Origin: Prorocentrum cordatum
Taxonomy: Eukaryota; Sar; Dinophyceae; Prorocentrales; Prorocentraceae
Length of the DNA stretch: 64,000 nt
Direction of reading: 5' to 3'
Assembly (NCBI GenBank): GCA_963575745.1
Contig: CAUYUJ010014333.1
Coordinates: 60,001 to 124,000, forward strand
Part shown: positions 1 through 11,001 of the stretch, piece after piece
Position numbering within the stretch: the first letter of the stretch is position 1
Layout: the number at the start of each line of letters is the position of its first letter
Translations under genes and position numbers: made by a program
The notes under the pieces: model-generated
Seen by the model: only the letters and a program-made list of their open reading frames with translations
What the model was told of the DNA's origin: nothing
Database searches by the model: none

Positions 1-990
1 ATCGTGCTCCCGCTACAACGCTGGCCTCATTTCCGCGCTTCCCGCTTGTTCCGAATCGTACTACCGCTGCAGCGCTGGCGTTATTATTTCCAGTGCCATG
101 CCACGGAATGGTTTTCGGGCCTGCCAAAGAGGCCCCCAAATCAAAAAAATGGCATCCCGAAAAAAACATCGGAAGTGATTACACATTCGGTGTCGATTCG
201 TGCGTTTTTGGGGCAGCAGAAGCCCCCGCACCCACACCCTTTGGGGCGTCGCCGCGCCATGCTGTGTCAGGCCACGCGTCCTCATGTCCGCGCTTCCACG
301 CTTGTTGGACTCATTTTCAGGCTACCGATCGTTCCAGATCGTACTCCCGCTGTAGCAGCGCTGGCCTCATTTCCGCGCTTCCGCTCGTTCCGAATCGTGC
401 TCCCGATGCAGCGCTAGCTTCGTTATTTCCAGCGCCATGCCACGGTTTTTGTTTCGGTTCCTCCAAATGCCCCTGAAAATAAGAAAATGCCTCCCCGAAC
501 AAAGCATCGGAAGTGATTACACATTCGGTGCCGAGTCGTTCATTTTTGGGCCGCAGAAGCCCCCCACTTTGGGGCGTTGCCACGCCATGCTATGTCAGGC
601 TACGCGTCTTCATCTTCGCGCTTGGGTGTTTGTTCAAAATGCTGCTCTCGCTGAAGTGCTGGCATCTTTTTCGGGCTACCGCTCGTTCCGAGTCGTGCTC
701 CCGCTGCAGCGCTGGCCTTATTTCCGCGCTACCGCTCGTTCCGAATCGTGCTCACGCTGCAGCGCTGGCGTCATTAGTCCCAGTGCCATGCCACGGCATG
801 GTGTTCGGGCCTTCCAAAGAGACCCCAAAATTGAAAAATGGCCTCCCGAAGAAACCATCGGAAGTGATTACACATTCGGTGTCGCTTCATTGATTTTCTG
901 GGCTGCAGAAAATGCTACGTCATGCTACGTCTTAATCTTCAACACCATGCTATGCCATGTAATGCTATGCCATGCTACGACATCCGATTT
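1..990 (+). repeat. ~340-350-bp tandem satellite, about 2.7 copies
   Basis: The landmark ATCGGAAGTGATTACACATT recurs at 168, 506 and 857, giving periods of 338 and 351 bp. Each unit also has a TGCCACGG...TTTCGGGCCT block, a CCCCAAA..AAAATGGC block and several short CGCTCGTTCCGAATCGTGCT sub-repeats. The frames through it (the longest about 187 codons) follow the repeat and look like no protein family, so I call no gene. The array probably continues left of the window. Confidence 0.85.
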
Positions 991-1054
991 TGCGAATTGA
1001 GAGGAGATCTACGCCAGGGAGGGAGGGAGGGGGAGGACGTCAGACATGGCACGC

Positions 1055-1282
1055 GCGCACCTAGCTTCTCCTCCTCCTCCCCTTCCTATCCTCCTCCTAT
1101 CCTCCTCCTATCACTCCTCACTCCTCCTCACTCCTCCTCACTCCTCCTCCTCCTCCTCCTCCTCCTCCTATCCTCCTCCTATCCTCCTATCCTCCTATCC
1201 TCACTCCTCCTCACTCCTCACTCCTCTGCTCCTCCTCCTCCTCCTCCTCCTCCTCCTCCTCCTCCTCCTCCTCCTCCTCCCC
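1055..1282 (+). repeat. (TCC)n microsatellite
   Basis: Nearly uninterrupted TCC/TCA/TAT triplets on the plus strand. All frames on both strands stay open as poly-Ser, poly-Leu, poly-Pro, poly-Arg or poly-Glu, so the ORFs here are by-products of the repeat. The purine/pyrimidine strand asymmetry is the kind that can form triplex DNA. Confidence 0.95.
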
Positions 1283-1518
1283 ATATTTTCCCGGGGCCCG
1301 AGAGCGGCGCCCCCCCCACTCGCCACGACCTCGTGCGAGGAGAACCTCCCCATCCTCCCTTCTCCCCTAATGGTACAAACAACAGAACAAACGGTCCCTT
1401 GGTGTTCCCGCGTCCCGGTCACGCCGCTCCGACCGTGCTGGGCCCCGGCCGAAGGCTTCTGAGAAGCTCCGCGGCCTTCTGAGGAGGCATGCCCCCTCGT
1501 CACTTCTCGGGGAACCGC

Positions 1519-1620
1519 AAGGTACCGATACCGCTGCTCCCCGGACCTCTCCTGGGGTGCGTTCTGACCAGAATTTCGAAGCGAATCCGGCGGTGGCGAC
1601 GAAGGGCATCGGTATGCCTT
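1519..1620 (+). repeat. Dispersed element family D, copy 1
   Basis: Begins GGTACCGATACCGCTGCTCC, continues through GGGTGCGTTCTGACCAG and GCGAATCC(G/A)GC(G/C)GTGG, and ends near an inverted CATCGGTATGCC. The same order of blocks recurs at 53104-53250 (plus), 35003-35145 (minus) and partly at 33922-34010. The inverted ends suggest a small MITE-like element with no coding capacity. The 1300-1800 surroundings are GC-rich and I see no gene there. Confidence 0.6.
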
Positions 1621-1794
1621 GGGCCCTTTCCTCCTCCGAACTTGGGCCCCCGGGGGCGCGGGTGGGGCGGCGCCTCGTCGCGGAGGCAGGAGCGCCCTCG
1701 AACCTCTGCCCAGGAAGGGGGCCCCCGGGCGGCTCTGGGGGCGGGCGTTGGGCCCCCGACCCTGGAGAGAGGCCAAGGACATCAGAACCCCTCC

Positions 1795-1910
1795 AGGAGC
1801 CTCCTGCTCCTGCTCCTGCTCCCGCTCCTGGTCCTCAATCCTCCTCCTCCTCCTCCTCCTCCTCCTCCTCCTCCTCCTCCTCCTCATATCCTCCTTCTCC
1901 TCCTCCTCCG
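1795..1910 (+). repeat. (TCC)n / (CTCCTG)n microsatellite
   Basis: CTCCTGCTCCTG repeats running into about 20 TCC triplets. Triplet structure accounts for the overlapping ORFs. From 1910 to 2520 the sequence is non-repetitive and GC-rich, with no recognisable gene. Confidence 0.9.
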
Positions 1911-2519
1911 GGGGCCAGGACACAGGGCGGCACAGAAGAGCTCTGGACGGCCGCTCGTTTCGCCATTGGGGATGTCTGGGACCAGCTTCGGGCCCCAGGG
2001 CTCTCGAAAACAGCCCAGGGAGGAGCGGCTTGCCCCGGGAAGGTGTTATTTTTGTTCAGGCTCGCGCCCCTTCAACAAGCCCTAATCTGGCCCCTCATGC
2101 AGAATAGATCAAGAATGGAACCCGCGGCACTGAAAGGATCCTTCTCCTCCAGCGGCAAAGGCGACAAGAGGTCCTGAGGGCCGCCAGGGCTCCAAACATC
2201 GGCCCGTCAGGTCCTGGCAGGAGGAGCCCTTGTCCTCGCCCCCTCTCCCTTGCCACCAGCCTCACCTTGCGGACACGGCCCGCGACACGCAGGTCGGCAT
2301 GATCTCAACGTTCCACGCCGCCCCACGGCGCGCGAGCGAACCGAGAGGCGCTCGGCGTCACAAGCATCGTGCCGCTGCCTGTTGCGCTCGTATCCTGTAC
2401 TGATAGTCATTACGCTGTGCAAAGAGAAGGGAAATAACGATTTCTCGATCAGCGGCGCCATGGATCCGCTCCACGACGGCCCCAAATGGGGATCCTGAGG
2501 GAAACCACGAACCGGCAAT

Positions 2520-3620
2520 TCGAGTTGTTTCCGCCCCGAGAGGGGCCCAGGAGGCCCCAAGAGCGCCCCACGAGGCCCCAACAGGCCCCCAGGTGAATTC
2601 CCAAAAGCCTCCAAGAGGCCCCAAGAGGCCACGAACGCGCAGGCACAAGCCTGCGATGGCACAATATGGGCCGGCGGAATGAGCGAAGCGATCCGCCGCC
2701 CCACCGGGTACGGCATGTGAGATCCCCGCCGCATGGTCTGCAAGAATTCTTTCCCCTCAGTTCCCTTTCCCACGCACTCCTCGTACCAAACAAATCCTTT
2801 CCTCAGAGCCCTGGCAACCCCTCCTGGGGTCCTCCCCGCGGGCTGCTCATTCCTCCGGCCCAGGGGCCCGGGCTGCGCACAAGGCGTCCGCTGGCGGCAA
2901 TTTTGCCTTAAACTCAGGCAGATCTTTGCATGGTAGACTTCCAGACCCCTGCGGCCGCCGTGTGTATGGGACATCTCTGGTGGCCCTCCTGGGCAGTCTT
3001 CGGACCTTCTTGGACCCCTCTTGGGTTCACTTGGCTCCTTCTTCGTTTTCCCTCCAGAGCCGTCTCGGACGCCTCCGAAGCCCTCTTCGAGGCATGTTCA
3101 GCCGAAAAACTGAGGAAGCCAAAAACCTTCACAAACCCTGCGCCGTTTCGGCGTTTCGGCCTCCTCTTTGCACCTCTTGGAGATCTCTTGCAACATCTTG
3201 CGCCACTCTTGGGGCCTTTCTGGCCACGTTGGAATATCTCCAAGGTCTCTCGGGCCGTCCTGAAGGCCTCCCGGAGCCATCTTGGGCCGTCTCGCCGCCC
3301 TTGCGGCGACTACCTGGGCCGTCCTGGGCGCGCCCAGGGTGTCCCCAGAGGCGCTGATGAGGCCCCAAACTGCAGTGGGACTGCTCCTTTCTGCGTCTCC
3401 ATATCCCTCTTCGGTTGCGTCCGCTGGTTTCGACACCTTCGGATGCCCTGTTGGGCCGTTTTCGGAGCCTCTTGGGGCCCTCTGGGGGGGCCTTTATTGG
3501 GACATGCTCCATGTCTTTTTGGACCCTCTCGGGCCGTCTTGGACCCCTCACACCAAGTCCGCGTTCCAAAAATTGCGGGGCGGCGGTGTCTGCCCCCTCA
3601 GGGGCCTTCAAGTAACAACG
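2520..3620 (+). repeat. GC-rich short-period minisatellite (GGCCCC/CTTGGGGCC family)
   Basis: Degenerate 9-12-bp units: GAGGCCCCAAGAGGCCCCA between 2520 and 2640, and the inverse sense (CTTGGGCCGTCTTGGACCCC) between 2960 and 3560. The same family fills 6430-6600, 10140-10690 and 55540-55790. ORFs through it are rich in Gly, Trp, Leu and Pro with no domain signature, and I treat them as shadows of the repeat. Confidence 0.75.
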
Positions 3621-4480
3621 ATTTCTTGATGAGCGGCACCTCGGACCCGAGTTGCGATCGTGGCCACGCCAGGGCTGCTGCGGTGCGAAGGAGGCAAGGG
3701 CGGCGGCGAGGAAGGCCGGGAAGAAAGGGAGGAAGGGGAGGGCCGCGCACGGCCGGAGCGCCCTTCGGAGCGTGAAGCAATTTGGCCCCGTGCGTTTGCC
3801 GAGGCATTCAAAACAGCTGGGGGGACAAGATTTGGGCGTCGCTTGATGGAGGGCGGCGAATCGATGAATGGGGCGAAGGAACCAAACGTGCACTCTTCGG
3901 GCCCTGCAGGCTCCGCTCTGGGCCTCCAACAGCCCCGTTTGTGGGCCCCAACGGGCCTCTTCTCCGCAGCGCTCGCTCCCCCCGCATGCTTCGCCCCCCC
4001 CCCCCCCCGCCCCCACTGCGCTGGTGCGACGTCCAAGGGACAAGCAGTGGAATCCTCGCCGAGCCGCGCGTCTCTCCCTCACGCCTCTGGGAGCGGCGCG
4101 AGGGGAGACGCACCCAAGACGTCCCCCAGAGGAGGAGACTGCACGAGCTCTCAGAGCGTCCCCGCGGGGAGGGGAAGGGAAAGGCCCTGAGGCGCTCACT
4201 CGGATCGGCTCCAGGGCTCGAGTAGGAGGTCGACTGCAGAAATGATTTACCCCCCCAAAACTGTTCTTTGCGGTCGAACCTCCGAACACAGACCTAGAGT
4301 GTTCGTAGATGTACAGAAACATTGTATGCACTCGTTGCAGATTCGGCGCAACATTTTGCATTTTGAGGTACATCAATTCTGCAGTCGATCTCCCACTCGA
4401 AGGGTGCTCCATCGGCGGGGCTGGGGAGGAGCAGGAGGAGTCGAGGCCCGGGGAGCGGAGACGTAGGGGAGATGAGCAGG
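3621..4480. other. GC-rich stretch without a recognisable gene
   Basis: Long open frames exist on both strands (one of about 427 codons on the minus strand, 3129-4412). They overlap each other, are rich in Arg, Gly, Pro and Ser, and share no motif I know. This is expected where GC is high and stop codons are rare. I see no splice-site pair or start context favouring a gene. Confidence 0.5.
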
Positions 4481-4489
4481 AGGAGAGGG

Positions 4490-4692
4490 ACAGGTCATCG
4501 ATCGTCGTTGGTCGTCATCGTCCTCGTCGGTCGTCGGTCGTCGGTGGTCGGTCGTCATTCGTCCGTCGTCGGTCCTCGGTCCTCCGTCGTCCGTCGGTCG
4601 TCGGACGTTGGGTCGTCGGTCGTCCGTTGACGTCCGTCTTCTTCTTCTTCGTCGCCGTCGTCGGCGCCGTGGTCGTCGTCCATCGTCGTCAC
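4490..4692 (+). repeat. (GTCGTC/GGTCGTCGGTC) imperfect microsatellite
   Basis: Runs of GTCGTCGGTCGTC and CGTCCGTCGTCGGTC. The 4495-4690 block gives RRSSVVGG-like frames on the plus strand and DDRRPTTD-like frames on the minus strand, which is repeat coding rather than a gene. Confidence 0.85.
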
Positions 4693-4862
4693 GAGGGCGG
4701 CCAGCGGGGGCCTCTGCTGCTGCCCAGAGCGCCAGGCGGCGGCGTCCCGGTCACGCGCCTGCCCTCCGCAGCCGCCCAGGCTGGGAGGGGGGAGGAGCGC
4801 TCCGCGGCTCCAGCAGCCCCGAAGAGCAGAGGTCCCCCAATCGAGCGACGGAACGAAGCGGG

Positions 4863-4985
4863 CCTTACGCGAGATGGCATACCGACTTTGTGCGGTGGCT
4901 TGCGCGGGCCGCGAGCGCGGCACGCCAGAATGGAAACGAGGGTGCTTACGCGCGACCTTACGCGGGCAGCTTATGCGCCAATGTC
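4863..4985 (+). repeat. Dispersed element family C, copy 1
   Basis: About 123 bp containing CTTACGC(G/T)AGATGGCATA, GCGGGCCGC.AGCGCGGCACGCC, a short A-rich spacer, then CACGCGCGACCT(T/C)ACGCGG and GCTTA.GCG. The same blocks in the same order are at 30648-30770. TTACGC and its near-inverse recur inside, so the RNA could fold. No coding capacity. Confidence 0.65.
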
Positions 4986-5036
4986 GGTGCAGACGACCCC
5001 GCTGGTCCACGTCGCTCAAATGGACTCCGAGCACAT

Positions 5037-5208
5037 GGGGTCGGAGGATCGCGCCGCGTCGCCGATGCATCGGCGATGCGGCGACGATGCACCGGCGGCG
5101 TCGGCAATACATCCGCGACGTCGGCGTGGATGAAATGGGACTCCACATCAAGCAGCATCGCCGATGCATCGGCGATGCTTCGGCGATGCGGCGCGATCCT
5201 CCGACCCC
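5037..5208. repeat. Foldback element family B, copy 1 (21-bp perfect TIRs)
   Basis: The left end GGGGTCGGAGGATCGCGCC (5037 on) is repeated exactly in inverted orientation at the right end (5188-5208). The interior holds multiple GATGCATCGGCGATGCGG-type self-complementary blocks. A second full copy with identical ends lies at 47582-47722 and a solitary end at 54371-54388. The structure is that of a MITE or foldback element. Downstream flank CCCCGTCTGGGGGGCCT is shared with copy 2. Confidence 0.8.
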
Positions 5209-5574
5209 ATCTGCCTGGACCCCGTCTGGGGGGCCTATGCCTGGACCCCGTCTGGGAGGCCTAGAGCTGGGGGGCGGGGGAGAGGAGCGCCCCAGGGCTC
5301 CAGCGGCCCCCAAGAGTCGGCAGAAGCCGCCGATGTTATCATTGGAGGAGGACCCAGTCGAGACAATGGCGGCCCTGCCTGGCGCTCTTCGTCCATCTTG
5401 GGCTTCCTGGAAGCTTTCCGTCGCTACGGCTGGATCCGCCTCGCAAACGGGTCAAGGTGGAACCGGAAGGGGTCCGGGACTTAGTTTGAGCGGGTAGGGA
5501 GGCTCCAGCGGCCCCCGAGAGGCAAGAGTCTTAGGTCTCATGAGAATAGGCGAGAAAAGCGGCATGAGCACAGA

Positions 5575-5725
5575 CCTTCGTGCGTCCGCCCAGATCTCTT
5601 GGATCGGGCCTGAGCCCCCTCCCTTGCGCGCGGAGCGCGCCGGGAGGCAGCGAGGGGGGCCCCGCTGGGGGGGCCCCAGCGCCGATCCGAGAAATCTGCG
5701 CAGAGTTCGGAGCTTCATGTTTACA
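5575..5725. repeat. Foldback element family A, copy 1
   Basis: Left arm about 5584-5610 (GATCTCTTGGATCGGGCC) and right arm about 5676-5705 (CAGCGCCGATCCGAGAAAT) are inverted versions of each other. The centre holds the palindrome GCGCGCGGAGCGCGC. The right flank TTCGGAGCTTCATGTTTACA matches the flanks of the other copies (35980-36030, 47381-47525, 48565-48715, 56445-56580). Confidence 0.75.
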
Positions 5726-5747
5726 CGGTTTGTTCTCCGAACGGAGG

Positions 5748-6045
5748 CTTTCCTCCTCCTCCTTCTCCTCCTCGTCCTCCTCCTCGGCTCTTCTTCCTCC
5801 TCCTCCTCCTCCTCCTCCTCCTCATCCACCTCCTTCTCATATTGATTGCAGGATGGAGGAGGATGGAGGAGTACGATGGAGGAGGAGGAGTGAGGAGGAT
5901 GGAGGAGGATGGAGGAGGATGGATTTTAGCGTCCTCGCCCTTTCGGGCCTCCAGCGCTCCAAAACGGCCAAGGAGGCCCCCGAGATCGTTTCAACGAGGG
6001 GGCCCCAAGAGCATGGGCGCGCACCCCGCGACGGCACGACCACAA

Positions 6046-6090
<45 letters not shown>

Positions 6091-6200
6091 TAGGACGACG
6101 GGAGGAGGAGGAGGAGGAGGAGGAGGAGGAGGAGGAGGAGGAGAAAGAGCAGACCTTCTTGCCTTCAGGACTGACGACGAAGACGACGAAGACGACAAAT
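5748..6200 (+). repeat. Cluster of TCC, GGAGGAT, GAC and GGA microsatellites
   Basis: (TCC)n at 5750-5830, (GGATGGA)n at 5850-5925, (GAC)n at about 6043-6090 and again at 6172-6200, and (GGA)n at 6101-6143. Both strands carry long homopolymeric frames that I do not treat as genes. Confidence 0.9.
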
Positions 6201-6429
6201 CCGCCGACCCTGTCGGCGTGTGCGAGGGGCTTCCTCGTCCGTTCCTCGCCGCCCCCCCTTCTTCCTTCCCGCTTTTTTCTTTTTGGGCCGTACCCTCCTG
6301 CCGTCATGCCGTTTGTCGATTCGAAGGGAAGCCCCTTCCCTTTGATCCCTTCCCCAGGGGGGGGGGGTCCCAGGGGGGGTGAGATTCGTTTTTTCCTCGG
6401 GCAGCCTCGAAACCTTGAAAACACTCCAA

Positions 6430-6600
6430 ATGAAGTCCGAATGCCCAAGATGGCCCCCGAGACGGCCCAAGAGTGCCCCGAGTCGCCCAAAGATCGGCCG
6501 AAGACGCCCAAGATAGCCCCAAGACCGTCCAAGAAGACTCCAAGACGTCCCAGGCCCCCTCCAAGAGCACCCCCAAGAAGGGCCCAAGAGGTCACACTCA
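6430..6600 (+). repeat. GC-rich minisatellite, AGATGGCCCCCGAGACGGCCC type
   Basis: About twelve 12-15-bp units of the form CCAAGA.GGCCC(C), related to the minisatellites at 2.5-3.6 kb and 10.1-10.7 kb. It encodes a PKMAPETAQE-like run in one frame only because of the repeat. Confidence 0.7.
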
Positions 6601-6699
6601 TTACTTTTCCATCGGGAACTTACATTTCTAGCATATACGACGTTTCGGCCTTCACGGCGTCACAGACAGCTTCGTCTTCAGGGTCGGCGGCACCGGCCG

Positions 6700-7350
6700 T
6701 AAAGCCTTCGCAATAAGACGACAAAGCATACGAAGACGGCGGCAACGACAAAGACCACGACGACAAGACACCGCCGACGGCGGCCGCGACGCCGAGAAAC
6801 GCCGACGCCGACGACGACGGCGACCGCGACCGCGACGACGTCGACGACCACGACGGCGTCGGCAACGACTCCTCGACGCCATGGGCCCCGCGCGGGGTGC
6901 ACTGCTCGAAACCCCCAGCGGCGGCCTGCTGCTGCCACGGCTTCTTGGGGGGCTCCCGCGGCAGAGGGCTGCGCTCCCTGTTCTGCTCGCGCGCGTCGCC
7001 GGCTCCTGCTCGATCCCCCTCTTCCTCCTCCAATCTCCTCCTCCTCCTCCTCCTCCTCCTCCTCCTCCTCCTCCCCCTCCTCCCCCTCTTCCTCCTCCCC
7101 CTCCTCCCCCTCCTCCTCCTCCCCCTCCTCCTCTTCCTTCTGCTTCTCCTCCTCCTCCTCCTGCGCTCTCCTCCAGCCCCTGATGCTTCGTCCTCTACTT
7201 CGTGCTGCAGGTCCTCCTCGTCCCCCCACCGCCTCCCCTCCCCCGTCAGCATGCTCCGCCCACTCCCGTTTCCTGTTGCTGCTGCTGCTGCTGCTCACTC
7301 TCCTCCTTTTCCTCCACCTGCTCCTCCTCCCCCTCCTCCTCCAGCCCCAC
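6700..7350. repeat. Degenerate (CGA)n followed by (TCC)n microsatellites
   Basis: CGACGACG-rich sequence at about 6710-6880, then (TCC)n/(CCTCCT)n at 7025-7180 and (CTG)n plus (CTCCTC)n at 7272-7345. Arg/Glu- or Val/Leu-rich frames of 200-plus codons overlap on both strands. They are repeat shadows. Confidence 0.85.
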
Positions 7351-7419
7351 CCCCAAACGCGTCGGGAGGGCGCGAGCCAGGCGGTTCGCCTGAGACATCC
7401 TCCCCCAAAATGATCCTGA

Positions 7420-8240
7420 AACTTAACATGTGCGACAGCTTCGCGGATGGAGGGCGGGTCGTTTTCAAAAGAGTGGCTCTCGCGTTAGTGCCGCGTACAT
7501 TCGTTAAAACAATTCAACAGCTTCAAAGCTGGAGGGCGGGCCGTGTGGAAAACGAGGCTCTTGCCTGAGCGTCGCGCGCATTCGCCATTCAACTGTGCAG
7601 TAGTTTCACGGATGGAGGGCGGCCCTTTTTCAAAGTGTGGCTATCGCCTTATCGCTGCGCGCATTCATGTCGAAAGTCTGTATCAGCTTCAAGAGTTCGC
7701 ATGGTCGAAGACCCATGAATGATGTCCTGGCAAAATTACCATCGTCTGAACGAAACAAACACGTTGATTCGCGGCGTTGGAGTCCCGTGAACGGTGCCCT
7801 GGCACAACCAGAATGTCAGGACGCAACAGTCACGTGAATGCTAGTTCCAAGAATAGCGTCTTGGCACGGTTGAGGAATCTCAGACGGACGTCTTTCAATG
7901 GTGCAACTTCCCACAATGAAAAAGGGCTTATACGGCCCTGTGAACGGGAAACTCGGAGGGAGGGTTTATTGCAACATCGTTGATGCGTCTTGGGTTGAAT
8001 TGCACCAATCCACCTCCTCCTCCTCCTCCTCCTCCGCCTCCTCCCTCAATCAACCCTCCTCCAACCCCACTCCTTCAAAATAACACCTCCCGTGTCCAAA
8101 GGCAAGGCCAGATGACTCAACCTTGCAGCAGCGCAGCCCTTACAATGATGGGGGGCAGACCACTTTCAAAACGGGGCCATCGCTGGACTCTCCCTTGAGC
8201 TGTATCATCAAATAGTGTACTTGTAGCTAGAGGGATGGAC
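7420..8240 (+). repeat. Degenerate ~90-100-bp tandem repeat field, copy 1
   Basis: Recurrent blocks are TTCACGGATGGAGGGCGG, TTTTCAAA.GTGGCT.TCGCCT, GC(G/C)CGCGCATTCG, GATTCGCGGCGTTG and TTGGCACGGTT. The same vocabulary and order fill 29620-30130, so this is one repeat family at two places about 22 kb apart. Short frames inside show no conserved domain. A (TCC)n tract interrupts it at 8012-8045. Confidence 0.7.
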
Positions 8241-8399
8241 CCTGTATCCTTTACAAACAGAAGTCTCGCCTGGGTGGCAGTCCCACCAAGCGTTCGTAAT
8301 TCGAAAGGGGGCGCTTCCCGCAGCGGGAAGGAATACGCGCAGGGACTTACGAAATGGATTGCGATGAGGGGTCTTGGTCGTTGATGCATCAGGGGTTTA

Positions 8400-8755
8400 C
8401 GGCATTCCGTCTCCTCATCCTTCCTCCTCCGATCGGCCACCCTTCCCCTTCCTCCTTCTCCTCCTGCTCCTCCCCCTGCTCCTCCTCGTGTCCCTGTCCT
8501 CCTCACATTCTTCCTCCGCCTCCATCGATTCATCCCTGTCTCTTACCTCCCCCATTCCTCCTCCCTCCCTGCCTCCCCACATCCCTCCCCCTCCTCTGGC
8601 AATTCTGCCGTTGCCCTCCCTCCCTCCTCTTCCTTTTCCTCCCTTCCTCCCTCTCTCCACCTCCTGCTTCCTCCTTTCCTCTCCCTCCCTTCCCCCGTCC
8701 ATTTCCCTCCTTCTCCCTCCCTTCTCTTCCTCCCTCCCTCCCTCCGCCTGGGAAC
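8400..8755 (+). repeat. Polypyrimidine tract (CTCC/CCCTCC)n
   Basis: About 350 bp of almost pure pyrimidine on the plus strand (CTCCTC, CCTCCCT). Minus-strand frames are Glu/Gly/Arg-rich as expected. Potential triplex-forming DNA. Confidence 0.9.
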
Positions 8756-8759
8756 TGGA

Positions 8760-9334
8760 GTTCGGCGGTGGCGCACGGTTCGGCTTCTGTTCCTGTTTTT
8801 TTTACAGGTGGCGAAGAAGTGCATCGTGCTGAGCAAGCTGGCAACCAGAGCAAGGAGCGCACCAGTGGCGCGTTTACCTCATATTGCAGTGTGGTGTTTA
8901 CAAAGTGCGCCTGGCACATGTGTTGTCTTCACTGCTGCTGGAGATACCCGCATTTGTTGTCGTTGTGCAAGCTTGTTTTGTCGGATTTGGGGCTTGGTGA
9001 TTTCCTCCACATCCAACTCGTCAACCGTCCCATGACGGGGGAGGAGGCGGAACCACAAGGGGTAAGCTGTGGTTCTGACCGACCCCACCCTGGGCGTTCC
9101 TCATTGTATCCTCTTGGTGGGTTCTTGGGTTTCGCATCTGGGGGACATGATTCAGCTGTTGCCCGGCTCCGCTGGCGTGTTCAGGCGGTCTGCGAGGTGG
9201 GCTGGGCACCTGTGGCTTCCATGCGAGTGGTGGCGCTCATCTGGACTCCCCGCCGTCCTCGTGGACGGCAAGGCATGCAGAGCCCGCTGCCGCGGCGGTG
9301 GTATCAGGTGGCCTCCAGTTTCGTTGTGTAACGG
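8760..9334 (+). CDS. Hypothetical open frame; possible exon, weakly supported
   Basis: One plus frame stays open from the polypyrimidine tract to the stop at about 9331. Its last ~190 codons are complex sequence, including a Cys-rich patch (KCAWHMCCLHCCW). A run of T ending in ACAG at 8805-8814 resembles an acceptor site, and GGGTAAGC at 9059-9066 resembles a donor, so a 250-bp exon is conceivable. I recognise no domain, and competing frames are as long. From 9334 to 9600 I see nothing recognisable. Confidence 0.15.
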
Positions 9335-9607
9335 TCGTTGGTGTATTGGCTGCTGGAAAGATAGCGAATGGATTCACTGCCTCACGCATCGGCCTGGCAT
9401 TTATTTACCATAATCGTCGCCGGGGTGGTGCTACTGGTGGACTTCGCCCTGCCCTACTTCAAGGACAGGGTGGCATCTTCGTCGCGGTCGGGCACATCTT
9501 GCTCGCGGTCCCCGTGTCGGTCAGGGGAATGAGTGTAGCGTTCTGCTCAATCGACTGCGTCGTATAGCCTGTTCCTGTTCCTGCTTCTCCTGATTCCTTC
9601 TCCTCAT

Positions 9608-9662
9608 TGGACTGCGCGAGAGAGAAAGAGAGCGAGAGAGAGGCAGCGAGAGAAACATACAC
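9608..9662 (+). repeat. (GA)n-rich microsatellite
   Basis: GAGAGAAAGAGAGCGAGAGAGAGG-type purine tract. From 9662 to 10140 the sequence is unique and holds no feature I can support. Confidence 0.8.
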
Positions 9663-10139
9663 GCAAACAGAAAGGCGAATATATCCGCCGGCCCCCTTGC
9701 GGGGCCACCAGGCTGCGATGGTGAGGATTGCAGCTCCCTGTTCCAGTTGCAGTTTCCAGTTTCCACTGTTACTGTTATGTTTTTTGTTAATTATTGCTGT
9801 CCGCGCGAGGGGTGTTAGCCCCAACCATGCCGTATTTTTGTTTGTTGACCACGCCCTAAGCGGGTTCTCAGAATTCGTGGGGGTGCGCGTGACACGTGCA
9901 GGTGCAGTGGCGCTTCGCGCCATGCACCATAGTCCTTGAAGTTTGGTGTGCAGGCGGACTAGCAGGAAGGTCAAGCCGACAATTTAGCGATAACTCTGGG
10001 TTGCCTTTTTCTGGCATCGCCGCTATGATAATGTTATTCGTTATCCTTCCTCCATGCCTCTCATTCATAATTTTTCGCCTTGCCCTGCGCATTCTCCCCA
10101 TCCTCCTCAGCTCTTTTTGCGGAGGCTCCTCCTTGGAGA

Positions 10140-10700
10140 GCCTATGGGGGCCTCACAAAAGTTGTTTCAGGCTTTCTTAAGGCATTCTGGAGCTCTCCTG
10201 GGCGTGTTCTGGGGGCCTCTGGGGGCTTCTTCGGGCCACCCTGCCTCCAACCGCGGTCTCCCTGAATGACCGGGTCACAATTTGGAATGCTTCGGAGGGT
10301 GTCTTGGGGCCATCTTGGACCGCCATGGGGCTCTCTGAGGGCCATCTTGGACCCCTGTTGTGCCGTTTTGGGGCTCTCTTGGACTGCCTGGAAGCCCTTT
10401 CGGATGGTCCTGGGGCGATTTGGGAGCCTCCCAAGCGGCTTCGGACGACCAGAAGACCGCCGTCTTGGAGCGTCGGGAAGCCGAAAAGAGGAGAATCCCA
10501 AAATAAACCAAAAACCAAAAGGAAAACAATGATTTTGGCCTCTTGGGGCCTTCTTGGGAGTGCTCTTGGAGGCTTCTTGGGACGTTTCGGGACTATCTTT
10601 GGGGGTATGACGGCTTCTTGGGGGTCGTCGTGCACCGTATTGGGGCTCTCTGGGGTCGTTTCAGGAGCGCGCCACGCCCTGCGAGGCCCGAGGGGCCGCT
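10140..10700 (+). repeat. GC-rich minisatellite, CTCTTGGGGCC type
   Basis: Degenerate 12-15-bp units such as TTCTGGGGGCCTCTGGGGG and GGGGCCATCTTGGAC. It belongs to the same family as 2960-3560, with an A-rich interruption (ATAAACCAAAAACCAAAAGG) near 10500-10530. Frames on both strands are repeat-derived. Confidence 0.7.
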
Positions 10701-10818
10701 TCGAGGCCCGCCTGGAAAGTCCCATAAATCCCAGATCCTGGGAGTCAGTTATTTTGGGGGGAAGGGGGTCGGGTTTTCCCCCCGCCCAGGCTTGTAAAAT
10801 ATTGGAAGAGGAACGAAC

Positions 10819-10990
<172 letters not shown>

Positions 10991-11001
10991 TTCACATGCC
11001 C

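Noticed and set aside
3129-4412. 427-codon minus-strand ORF
   Set aside because: Spans a GC-rich minisatellite and unrelated GC-rich DNA, overlaps similar ORFs on the other strand, and has no recognisable motif or coding periodicity by eye.
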